DNA from: an uncultured Eubacterium sp.
GTDB lineage: Bacteria > Bacillota > Clostridia > Lachnospirales > Lachnospiraceae
DNA length: 38,114 nucleotides
Assembly: GCA_934320655.1 (NCBI GenBank)
Contig: CAKRFN010000021.1
Location: forward strand, 1 to 38,114
Reading direction: 5' to 3'
Of the stretch, positions 31,447 through 38,114 are shown in pieces (within the stretch, counting starts at the first letter, position 1; every line of letters begins with the position of its first letter). The position numbers were made by a program, and so were the translations under genes. The notes beneath the pieces are model-generated. The model did not search any database, was not told where the DNA came from, and saw only the letters and a list, made by a program, of their open reading frames with translations.

Positions 31447-32621
31447 GAAATCCGCTGAATGAAAAAATAACGACGATAAAGCCCTCCGGCATCCGGAAAT
31501 TTTTCGATATTGTGAGTGAGATGCAGGATGCAATCTCGCTCGGTGTGGGCGAGCCGGACTTTGATACCCCGTGGCATATCCGCGACGAGGGTATTTTTAC
31601 ACTCGAAAAGGGCAGAACCTTCTATACATCCAACGCAGGACTCAAAGAGCTGCGTATTGAGATCGCAAAATACTTAGACCGCAGATTTCATCTGCAATAT
31701 GATCCGTTAAAGGAGATACTGATTACGGTCGGCGGCAGCGAGGGCATTGACAATGCATTCCGCGCGATGCTTGATCCGGGCGACGAGGTACTGATCCCGC
31801 AGCCCAGCTATGTATCATATGAGCCGTGCTGTATTCTGGCGGGCGGCGTGCCGGTCATTATTGAGCTCAAAGAGGAAGACCAGTTCCGGCTGACGGCTGA
31901 GGAGCTGGAGGCAGCGATCACGCCCAGGACAAAGATGCTCGTACTGCCGTTCCCGAACAATCCGACCGGAGCAGTTATGGAAAAATCAGATCTGGAGGCG
32001 ATCGCGAAAGTCGTGATCGAGCATGATCTGTTTGTGCTCAGTGACGAGATCTATGCGGAGCTGTGTTATCTGGAAAAACATACGTCGATTGCGTCGATTC
32101 CCGGCATGCGGGAGCGTACGATTGTGATCAACGGTTTTTCAAAGTCACATGCGATGACCGGATGGCGGCTCGGCTATGCCTGCGGTCCGCAGGTCATCAT
32201 GGATCAGATGTTGAAGATCCATCAGTTTGCGATCATGTGTGCGCCGACCAACAGTCAGTATGCGGCTGTCGAGGCGATGCGAAACGGTGATGAGGATGTG
32301 GCAATGATGCGTGAGCAGTATAACCAGCGCCGCAGATTCCTCGTGCATGAATTTGAGCGTATGGGGCTCAAGTGTTTTGAGCCGTTCGGCGCATTTTATA
32401 TCTTTCCGTCGATCAAGGAATTCGGTATGTCTTCCGATGAGTTTGCGACGAGACTGTTGCGCGAGGAAAAGGTCGCAGTCGTTCCGGGAACAGCATTCGG
32501 AGACTGCGGAGAAGGTTTCCTGCGCATTTCGTATGCATATTCACTGGACAATCTGAAGATTGCACTGGGCAGGCTGGAGAAATTCATTACAAAGCTGCGT
32601 GCGGAGGCAGAGCAGATATGA
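31443..32621 (+). CDS. Class I/II aminotransferase, AlaT/YugH-like
   Basis: A 392-residue PLP-dependent transaminase of fold type I. K234 in NGFSKSHAMTGWRLGY is the PLP lysine; PFPNNPTGAV and SDEIYAEL mark the cofactor site; YTSNAGLKELR is in the substrate region. Aspartate, alanine or aromatic 2-oxo acids are possible amino acceptors; the Lrp neighbour suggests alanine (AlaT), by analogy only. It overlaps both neighbours by 4 nt, so the Lrp gene, this gene and trmL are translationally coupled. Confidence 0.9.
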   Translation: MRNPLNEKITTIKPSGIRKFFDIVSEMQDAISLGVGEPDFDTPWHIRDEGIFTLEKGRTFYTSNAGLKELRIEIAKYLDRRFHLQYDPLKEILITVGGSEGIDNAFRAMLDPGDEVLIPQPSYVSYEPCCILAGGVPVIIELKEEDQFRLTAEELEAAITPRTKMLVLPFPNNPTGAVMEKSDLEAIAKVVIEHDLFVLSDEIYAELCYLEKHTSIASIPGMRERTIVINGFSKSHAMTGWRLGYACGPQVIMDQMLKIHQFAIMCAPTNSQYAAVEAMRNGDEDVAMMREQYNQRRRFLVHEFERMGLKCFEPFGAFYIFPSIKEFGMSSDEFATRLLREEKVAVVPGTAFGDCGEGFLRISYAYSLDNLKIALGRLEKFITKLRAEAEQI

Positions 32622-33109
32622 TCAATATCGTATTATTAGAGCCGGAGATACCGGCAAATACCGGAAATATCGGCCGTACCTGCGTGGCGACCGGAACGAG
32701 GCTGCACCTGATCGAGCCGCTCGGCTTTTCACTCAGCGAGAAGGCATTAAAACGGGCAGGCATGGATTACTGGCCGGATCTGGATGTGACGACGTATGTC
32801 GATTATGAAGATTTTCTTGTGCGCAATCCGGGCGCACAGATCTTTTATGCGACAACCAAAGGCAGACATATCTATTCGGATGCATCTTATCCGGATGGAT
32901 GCTATATTATGTTTGGCAAGGAGAGTGCGGGGATTCCTGAGGAGATCTTAAAGGCACACCCGGATACGTGTGTGCGCATTCCGATGATCGGGGAGACACG
33001 TTCGTTAAATTTGTCGAATTCGGTGGCGGTCGTTTTATATGAGGCGCTGCGGCAGCAGGGCTTTGCGCATATGAAGACGGAGGGCGAGCTGCACAGACTC
33101 CACTGGTAG
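32618..33109 (+). CDS. trmL: tRNA (cytidine/uridine-2'-O-)-methyltransferase TrmL
   Basis: A 163-residue SPOUT methyltransferase that 2'-O-methylates nucleotide 34 of tRNA-Leu. Conserved motifs are EPEIPANTGNIGRTC (8-22), LIEPLGF, the knot elements MFGKESAGIPEEIL and IPMIGETRSLNLSNSVAVVLYEA. Length is standard. Overlaps the aminotransferase gene by 4 nt. Confidence 0.93.
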   Translation: MINIVLLEPEIPANTGNIGRTCVATGTRLHLIEPLGFSLSEKALKRAGMDYWPDLDVTTYVDYEDFLVRNPGAQIFYATTKGRHIYSDASYPDGCYIMFGKESAGIPEEILKAHPDTCVRIPMIGETRSLNLSNSVAVVLYEALRQQGFAHMKTEGELHRLHW

Positions 33110-33138
33110 ACTGATATTTGGAGAGGAATACAGATCAG

Positions 33139-34002
33139 ATGGCATCATTGATGGTAAAAGCAAGACAACTGGTACATGAATATATCCGCCGTGACGAGGA
33201 GGGCAATCCGGTCGCGACGCAGACGGCGCTCGATCATGTGGATATTGATATCCAGCCGGGCAGCTTTGTCGCGATCTTAGGGCATAACGGTTCCGGTAAA
33301 TCGACACTGGCAAAGCATCTGAATGTACTTCTCTGCCCGACAGAGGGCACGTTGTGGGTCGATGGCAAGGATACGTCCGATCCGGATAATCTCTGGGACA
33401 TCAGACAGAGCGCAGGCATGGTTTTTCAGAATCCGGACAACCAGATCATCGGCAGCATCGTCGAGGAGGATGTCGGTTTCGGACCGGAGAACCTCGGTGT
33501 GCCGACCGATGAGATCTGGCAGCGCGTAGAGGATAGTCTGCAGGCAGTCGGGATGATGAAATTCCGTTCGGCTTCGCCGAACAAGCTGTCCGGAGGGCAG
33601 AAACAGCGCGTAGCGATCGCGGGTGTCGTAGCAATGCAGCCGGCGTGTATCGTGCTTGACGAGCCAACGGCGATGCTCGACCCGAACGGACGGAAAGAGG
33701 TGCTGCGTGCGGTACATGAGTTAAATCAGAAAAAGGGTGTGACGATCATCCTCATCACCCATTATATGGAGGAAGTCACGGATGCTGACTATGTATACGT
33801 GATGGATTCGGGATCTGTGGTGATGCAGGGCACACCGCGGGAGATCTTTTCGCGGGTGGAATCCTTGCAGGCACATCGCATGGATGTTCCGCAGATCACG
33901 CTGCTGGCACATGAACTGAAAAAATCGGGTCTGGATCTGCCGGACGGCATCCTGACGAGAGAGGAGCTCGTTTCAGAACTGGAGCGGCTGCGGGAAGGAT
34001 AG
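33139..34002 (+). CDS. ecfA1: ECF transporter ATPase EcfA1
   Basis: A 287-residue ATPase of the energy-coupling factor (ECF) module for vitamin and metal uptake. Walker A GHNGSGKST (about 48-56), Q-loop VFQNPDNQI, signature LSGGQKQR, Walker B CIVLDEPTAMLDP and the switch histidine in ITHYMEE. ATG 33139 is the best start; GAGAGG lies 12 bases upstream, and a TTG at 33118 overlaps that site. It is followed 2 nt later by ecfA2. Confidence 0.93.
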   Translation: MASLMVKARQLVHEYIRRDEEGNPVATQTALDHVDIDIQPGSFVAILGHNGSGKSTLAKHLNVLLCPTEGTLWVDGKDTSDPDNLWDIRQSAGMVFQNPDNQIIGSIVEEDVGFGPENLGVPTDEIWQRVEDSLQAVGMMKFRSASPNKLSGGQKQRVAIAGVVAMQPACIVLDEPTAMLDPNGRKEVLRAVHELNQKKGVTIILITHYMEEVTDADYVYVMDSGSVVMQGTPREIFSRVESLQAHRMDVPQITLLAHELKKSGLDLPDGILTREELVSELERLREG

Positions 34003-34004
34003 CT

Positions 34005-34862
34005 ATGTCGATAATATTAGATAAAGTAAACTGCGTATACGAGCAGGGAACACCCCGCGAAATGTATGCGTTAAAGGATATCAATCTGGAGATTGGGGAC
34101 GGACAGTTTATCGGTGTGATCGGTCATACCGGTTCCGGAAAATCGACCCTGATCCAGCATATGAACGGATTGCTGCGCGCGACAAGCGGCAGCATTTATT
34201 ATAACGGCGAGGACATCTACGCCGACGGTTACAGCATGCGCGGGCTGCGCAGCAAGGTCGGTCTGGTCTTTCAGTATCCGGAGCACCAGTTGTTTGAGAC
34301 GACGATCCTTGCGGATGTCTGCTTCGGACCGATGAATCAGGGCTTGGACAAAAATGAGGCAGAGCTGCGCGCGTTTGAGGCGCTGCACAGTGTCGGTATA
34401 CCGGAGGAACTGTTTGACCAGTCTCCGTTTGACCTGTCCGGCGGGCAGAAACGCCGTGTGGCGATCGCCGGTGTGCTCGCGATGCGTCCGGAGGTGTTGA
34501 TCTTAGACGAGCCGACGGCGGGACTCGATCCGAAAGGGCGGGATGAGATCTTAGACCAGATCGCAAAGCTGCACGCAGAAAACCATATTACCGTCATACT
34601 CGTGTCTCACAGCATGGAGGATGTGGCAAAATATGTGGAGCGCATTATCGTCATGAATCAGGGCAGTGTGATGTTTGACGGTGCGCCCAAGGAGGTTTTC
34701 CGTCATTACAGGGAATTAGAGCAGATCGGGCTGGCAGCGCCGCAGGTGACATATCTGATGCATGAGCTGAGTGAGAAGGGCTTTCCAGTGGATCGGGATG
34801 CGACGACCGTTGCGGAGGCAAAGCGGGAGATTCTGCGGGCATTTGGGCGCAGTGTGGAATAG
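34005..34862 (+). CDS. ecfA2: ECF transporter ATPase EcfA2
   Basis: A 285-residue ATPase partnering EcfA1. Walker A GHTGSGKST, Q-loop VFQYPEHQLF (typical of EcfA2), signature LSGGQKRR, Walker B VLILDEPTAGLDP, H-switch in VSHSMED. Starts 2 nt after ecfA1 and ends 10 nt before ecfT, so the three are one transcript. Confidence 0.94.
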   Translation: MSIILDKVNCVYEQGTPREMYALKDINLEIGDGQFIGVIGHTGSGKSTLIQHMNGLLRATSGSIYYNGEDIYADGYSMRGLRSKVGLVFQYPEHQLFETTILADVCFGPMNQGLDKNEAELRAFEALHSVGIPEELFDQSPFDLSGGQKRRVAIAGVLAMRPEVLILDEPTAGLDPKGRDEILDQIAKLHAENHITVILVSHSMEDVAKYVERIIVMNQGSVMFDGAPKEVFRHYRELEQIGLAAPQVTYLMHELSEKGFPVDRDATTVAEAKREILRAFGRSVE

Positions 34863-34872
34863 GTGACAGATT

Positions 34873-35673
34873 ATGGTGAGAGATATTACGATAGGACAAT
34901 ATTATCCGACCGGATCGGTGATCCATCGGATGGATCCGCGCGTGAAGCTGTTCGGAACGCTGGTGTTTCTGATCTCGGTATTTGCATATAAAGGACTTCC
35001 GGGACTGGCGGTAGTCACGGCATTTTTAGTGCTTGTGATCCGTATTTCCGGTGTGCCGTTTAAATACATGATCAAGGGCTTGCGGGCGATTATCGTGCTG
35101 ATGGTGATTACGGCGATGTTTAACCTCTTTTTGACACCGGGAGAGGCATTGATCCATGTGTGGAAGATCACTGTTACGAAAGAGGGTGTCACGGCGGCAG
35201 TTCGCATGATGATCCGTCTGACGTATCTGGTGCTCGGAACCTCGCTCATGACGCTCACAACGACACCGAACCAGCTCACGGACGGGCTGGAGCGGGCATT
35301 AAAGCCGCTCGGACGGCTGCATGTGCCGGTGCATGAGATCGCGATGATGATGTCGATCGCGCTGCGTTTTATACCGATTCTCGTAGAGGAGACGGATAAG
35401 ATCATGAAAGCGCAGATGGCACGCGGGGCGAATTTTGAAGAAGGAAATGTGATCCAGCGGGCAAAGGCGATGATCCCGCTGTTAGTTCCTCTGTTTGTGT
35501 CTGCATTCCGGCGTGCGAATGACCTCGCGCTGGCGATGGAGGCGCGCTGCTACCGCGGCGGTGAGGGACGTACAAAAATGAAACCGCTATGTTATCAGGG
35601 CATCGACCGCATTGCCTATCTGATACTGTTTGCGTATCTGGTGCTGCTGATTGCGATGAGGGTACTGTTATGA
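34873..35673 (+). CDS. ecfT: ECF transporter transmembrane subunit EcfT
   Basis: A 266-residue membrane subunit that joins EcfA1/A2 to interchangeable S components. GQYYPTGSVIHRMDPRVKLF at the N-terminus and four to five hydrophobic segments are typical. The coupling motifs are AQMARGANFEEGN (ARG, about 178) and AMEARCYRGG (ARC, about 219). No S component lies in the window, as expected for a shared group II module. The stop overlaps the truA start. Confidence 0.93.
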   Translation: MVRDITIGQYYPTGSVIHRMDPRVKLFGTLVFLISVFAYKGLPGLAVVTAFLVLVIRISGVPFKYMIKGLRAIIVLMVITAMFNLFLTPGEALIHVWKITVTKEGVTAAVRMMIRLTYLVLGTSLMTLTTTPNQLTDGLERALKPLGRLHVPVHEIAMMMSIALRFIPILVEETDKIMKAQMARGANFEEGNVIQRAKAMIPLLVPLFVSAFRRANDLALAMEARCYRGGEGRTKMKPLCYQGIDRIAYLILFAYLVLLIAMRVLL

Positions 35674-36467
35674 AGCGCGTGATGCTGCGTGTCGCGTATG
35701 ACGGAACGGACTACTGCGGATGGCAGCTGCAGCCCGGTGTGGCGACGATCGAGGGCGTGTTAAATCAGGCACTCAGCGCATTGCTTGGTGAACAAATTAC
35801 TGTCACGGGCGCGAGCCGCACGGATTCCGGCGTGCATTCGCTCGGCAATGTTGCGGTATTTGATACCGATACACGCATTCCGGCGGATAAGATCTGTTAT
35901 GCACTGAATCAGCGCCTGCCGGATGATATCGTTGTGCAGTCATCGGCAGAGGTGGCACCGGACTTTCATCCGCGCCACTGTGACAGCACAAAAACTTATG
36001 AATACCGGATTTTAAACCGGGAGTTTCCGTTGCCCACCGAGCGCAGGGATTCTTATTTTTATTACCGCAGGCTGGATCTCGCGCGGATGCGTGAGGCTGC
36101 GGCATATCTGGTTGGCACACATGATTTTGCGAGCTTTTGTGCCGCTCACTCGCAGGCAGAGACAACGGTTCGCACGGTCTATGACTGTCAGGTGGAAAAA
36201 CAGGGAGATCTGATCTGCATTCGGGTGACCGGTGCGGGTTTTCTATACAATATGGTGCGCATCATCGCCGGAACGCTCATCGAGATCGGCAGCGGACTCA
36301 AAGAACCGCAGCAGATGCCGGCGATTCTGGATGCCTGTGCGCGCAGCGCAGCAGGACCGACTGCACCGGCACACGGACTGACGATGATCGGGATCGAATT
36401 TGCCGAGAATCCTTGTATTTTAGGGGAAAAATCCAAAAAAGCAGTTGACAGTGGCAAAAGCGCGTAG
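35670..36467 (+). CDS. truA: tRNA pseudouridine(38-40) synthase
   Basis: A 265-residue pseudouridine synthase acting on the tRNA anticodon stem (positions 38-40). Catalytic D52 lies in GASRTDSGVHS; YDGTDYCGWQ at the N-terminus, KTYEYRI and the GAGFLYNMVRIIAG block are family marks. ATG 35670 overlaps the ecfT stop by 4 nt (ATGA). The final 23 nt hold the -35 box and spacer of the rplM promoter. Confidence 0.94.
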   Translation: MKRVMLRVAYDGTDYCGWQLQPGVATIEGVLNQALSALLGEQITVTGASRTDSGVHSLGNVAVFDTDTRIPADKICYALNQRLPDDIVVQSSAEVAPDFHPRHCDSTKTYEYRILNREFPLPTERRDSYFYYRRLDLARMREAAAYLVGTHDFASFCAAHSQAETTVRTVYDCQVEKQGDLICIRVTGAGFLYNMVRIIAGTLIEIGSGLKEPQQMPAILDACARSAAGPTAPAHGLTMIGIEFAENPCILGEKSKKAVDSGKSA

Positions 36468-36473
36468 TAGAAT
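36445..36473 (+). promoter_or_regulatory. Promoter of rplM-rpsI
   Basis: A perfect TTGACA (36445-36450), a 17-nt spacer and TAGAAT (36468-36473). The -35 box and spacer are inside the last codons of truA; the -10 starts right after its stop. Confidence 0.85.
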
Positions 36474-36494
36474 GTAAAGGCTGATGTAGTTTAG

Positions 36495-36584
36495 AAATAT
36501 TATGCCAAAGCCCCGGCAGAATATTTTTGCTATACAATAACAGAAGTATGTTGAATGGTTTCGGACATTTCCATTCCGACTTCT
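36495..36584 (+). promoter_or_regulatory. L13-type ribosomal protein leader
   Basis: Two hairpins lie between the promoter and rplM. The first pairs AAATATTATGCC (36495-36506) with GGCAGAATATTT (36515-36526), one mismatch. The second pairs AGAAGT (36542-36547) with ACTTCT (36579-36584) and, inside it, GAATGG with CCATTC. Position and shape fit the L13 leader RNA known in Firmicutes, thought to be bound by L13 for autoregulation. The assignment is by structure and position, not by a covariance search. Confidence 0.65.
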
Positions 36585-36613
36585 ACCGTTAAAATTATTC
36601 AGGAGGAAAAACC

Positions 36614-37042
36614 ATGAACACATTTATGGCAAGCCCGGCTACCATTGATCGTAAATGGTATGTTGTTGACGCTACAGGAATGACATTAGGTCGTTTATCA
36701 TCAGAGATTGCAAAAGTTTTAAGAGGAAAGAATAAGCCGATTTTCACACCTCACATGGACTGCGGTGATTATGTAATCGTTGTCAATGCAGAGAAGATCG
36801 CTGTTACCGGTAAGAAGCTGGATCAGAAGATTTACTACAGACATTCAGAGTATGTAGGTGGAATGAAAGAGACTACCTTAAAGGAGATGTTAGCAAAGCA
36901 TCCCGAGAGAGTCATCGAGCACGCAGTAAAGGGTATGTTACCCAAGGGACCGTTAGGACGCGAGATGTATAAGAAGTTATTCGTATACGCAGGTCCTGAT
37001 CACAAGCATGCAGCTCAGAAGCCTGAGACTTTGACATTTTAA
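36614..37042 (+). CDS. rplM: 50S ribosomal protein L13
   Basis: A 142-residue L13. Conserved: RKWYVVDATGMTLGRLSSEI, GKNKPIFTPHMDCGDYVIVV, YYRHSEYVGG and GMLPKGPLGREMYKKL. AGGAGG lies upstream. Codon use is biased to TTA, GCA and AAG as in highly expressed genes. Followed by rpsI after 19 nt, the usual pair. Confidence 0.98.
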   Translation: MNTFMASPATIDRKWYVVDATGMTLGRLSSEIAKVLRGKNKPIFTPHMDCGDYVIVVNAEKIAVTGKKLDQKIYYRHSEYVGGMKETTLKEMLAKHPERVIEHAVKGMLPKGPLGREMYKKLFVYAGPDHKHAAQKPETLTF

Positions 37043-37061
37043 TCGAGGGAGGTAAAAACAA

Positions 37062-37454
37062 GTGGCTAACGCAAAATTTTATGGAACAGGTAGAAGAAAA
37101 AGTTCAGTAGCCAGAGTTTATTTAGCACCTGGTACTGGTAAGATCACCATCAACAAGAGAGACATTGATGATTATTTTGGATTAGAGACATTAAAGGTTA
37201 TCGTTCGTCAGCCTTTCGCTGCGACCGAGACTAACGAGAAGTTCGACGTGACCGTTACTGTAAAGGGTGGCGGATACACAGGACAGGCAGGAGCTATCCG
37301 TCATGGTATCGCCCGTGCACTGCTTCAGGTAGACAGCGAGTATCGTCCCGCGCTCAAGAAGGCAGGATTCTTAACACGTGATCCTCGTATGAAAGAGCGT
37401 AAGAAGTACGGTCTCAAAGCAGCTCGTCGCGCACCTCAGTTCAGCAAGCGCTAA
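37062..37454 (+). CDS. rpsI: 30S ribosomal protein S9
   Basis: A 130-residue S9 starting with GTG at 37062, with GGGAGGT upstream. Conserved: FYGTGRRKSSVARVYL, GGGYTGQAGAIRHGIARAL and the C-terminal KKYGLKAARRAPQFSKR that reaches the ribosomal P site. The 3' end is a known target for integrating elements in some Firmicutes, relevant to what follows. Confidence 0.98.
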   Translation: MANAKFYGTGRRKSSVARVYLAPGTGKITINKRDIDDYFGLETLKVIVRQPFAATETNEKFDVTVTVKGGGYTGQAGAIRHGIARALLQVDSEYRPALKKAGFLTRDPRMKERKKYGLKAARRAPQFSKR

Positions 37455-37473
37455 TCTACAGCTTAATAATGCT

Positions 37474-37510
37474 AAAAAAGCCCGGAAATACGCCATTTTC
37501 CGGGCTTTTT
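37474..37510 (+). terminator. Terminator of rplM-rpsI
   Basis: AAAAAGCCCGGAAA pairs with TTTCCGGGCTTTTT around a short loop, giving a strong, potentially bidirectional terminator right after rpsI. Confidence 0.93.
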
Positions 37511-37887
37511 CTATGCCTAAAATCACCTGATTCAGATGGTGAAATTTGAGGAAATTTGACTTCAGATTAGCCCATTTTGATGGGTTTACCATGGGTTTAC
37601 GGCCTATTTTCGAGCCTAATGGGTGGGAAAATGGGTTTACAGAAGGCCATTTTGGAGGGGAAATTAGCCCCATATCCTTGACAGATTTTTGGTAAAAATC
37701 CGGCTGAAATGGAATGTAAAACAGTGTCAGGATCGTTTGGCGAGTTCTGACGAATTCTGCAAAAAAATAATATCAGGTATCCTGTTACATAGAGCCTTGG
37801 CTCATTCTTTGAAAACGAGAATGGGTCGAGGCTCTATTTTTTTCGCCCGAAATCCGGCGAGACAAATTTGAGTAGGAGGTAACAGGT
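37511..37887 (+). other. Non-coding stretch with GGGTTTAC repeats
   Basis: Between the rpsI terminator and the last gene I see no credible protein gene. GGGTTTAC occurs three times between 37578 and 37641, and AAATTTGA twice near 37540-37560. A strong orphan terminator sits at 37789-37843. A 60-codon open frame (37689-37871) crosses that terminator and has no ribosome site. The repeats resemble integrase arm or attachment sites of mobile elements. Confidence 0.6.
37789..37843 (+). terminator. Strong orphan terminator
   Basis: A 20-bp stem (37789-37808 with 37818-37837) in which every position pairs when three G-T pairs are allowed, a 9-nt loop and seven T. No gene ends in front of it, so it either caps an unseen small RNA or insulates the following gene from upstream reading. 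Confidence 0.9.
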
Positions 37888-38114
37888 ATGACGGATTTCA
37901 ATCAGAAGACCCATGACACCGATGTGGGCAGTCATGGTGGACAGTCGAGGCAGATGACGGAGGTGTTCGAGAACCAGGAGTTTGGTTCGATCCGCGTGTT
38001 GCAGGAGGCAGGCAAGACCTTCTTCTGTGCAAGCGATGTGGCGAAAGCGTTGGGGTATGTGAATCCCTACGCCGCAGTGAAACGCCATTGCAGAGGCCCC
38101 CTAACGAAACGCGA
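37888..38114 (+). CDS. Phage-type antirepressor with Bro-N domain (partial)
   Basis: The first 75 codons of a gene cut by the window end. From about residue 24 it reads VFENQEFGSIRVLQEAGKTF followed by FCASDVAKALGYVNPYAAVK and RHC. That is the Bro-N domain of phage antirepressors, which usually carry a second C-terminal domain (ANT or KilA-C). TAGGAGGT lies upstream of the ATG at 37888. Such genes belong to prophages and integrative elements, where they counter the phage repressor. It indicates that an element begins after rpsI. Confidence 0.85.
   Translation, partial: MTDFNQKTHDTDVGSHGGQSRQMTEVFENQEFGSIRVLQEAGKTFFCASDVAKALGYVNPYAAVKRHCRGPLTKR

Noticed and set aside
37578..37641. CRISPR-like repeats (GGGTTTAC three times)
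   Set aside because: The repeat unit is only 8 nt with irregular spacing; no cas genes.
37689..37871. 60-codon open frame after rpsI
   Set aside because: It runs through a strong terminator and has no ribosome site.
1..38114. tRNA, rRNA or CRISPR genes
   Set aside because: Scanned by eye for the tRNA T-loop signature and regular repeat arrays; none convincing. A tRNA or covariance search would settle it.

Overview
The window reads as chromosomal DNA of a gut-type member of the Lachnospiraceae (Clostridia). The evidence is strong AGGAGG-type ribosome binding sites, sigma-A promoters, a butyryl-CoA:acetate CoA-transferase of the Roseburia/Coprococcus type, a SigI/RsgI pair, the order ecfA1-ecfA2-ecfT-truA-rplM-rpsI, and several small families typical of that group. 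Genus and species cannot be fixed from the sequence alone. No tRNA, rRNA or CRISPR array was recognised.

Layout. 1-3035: an aldo/keto reductase and an IlvD/Edd-type dehydratase, visibly more AT-rich than what follows. 3063-4453: an HD-domain protein and a CmpB-type membrane protein behind a good promoter. 4574-6097 (minus): a sodium/proline symporter. 6098-6717: a broken fragment of a solute-binding sensor protein, then the promoter and operator of a heavy-metal operon. 6718-9310: a CadC-like repressor, a free-standing HMA metal-binding protein and a Zn/Cd/Pb P-type ATPase. 9434-13183: a MATE exporter, a Ca/Na exchanger and a membrane-anchored glycoside-hydrolase-like protein. 13242-14579 (minus): but. 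14742-16872 (minus): sigI and rsgI. 17086-19138: a 23S rRNA methyltransferase overlapping serine acetyltransferase by 137 nt. 19187-20056 (minus): a secreted Ig-like (BIG2) protein.

20295-26538: a small protein, YjbQ and a TetR regulator, then a TetR-type 24-nt palindrome, an MMPL/RND transporter, a secreted heptad-repeat protein and an MntP-like membrane protein that lacks the second-repeat aspartate. 26552-27885 (minus): a DnaQ-like exonuclease and a membrane-anchored helical protein. 27991-28104: a 37-residue hydrophobic small protein. 28293-36467: a long co-directional block with VanW, an AIR-synthase-like protein, an Lrp regulator and its aminotransferase, trmL, ecfA1A2T and truA. 36445-37510: a strong promoter, an L13-type leader, rplM, rpsI and a terminator. 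37511-38114: a repeat-rich non-coding stretch, a very strong orphan terminator and the start of a phage-type antirepressor. This is probably the edge of a mobile element inserted downstream of rpsI.

The genes mostly form independent housekeeping and transport modules. The parts most worth a second look are the TetR/MMPL/heptad-repeat/MntP-like cluster, the CadC-like metal operon with its split HMA domain, the sigI control region, the small ORF with the inverted repeat before vanW, and the element boundary after rpsI.
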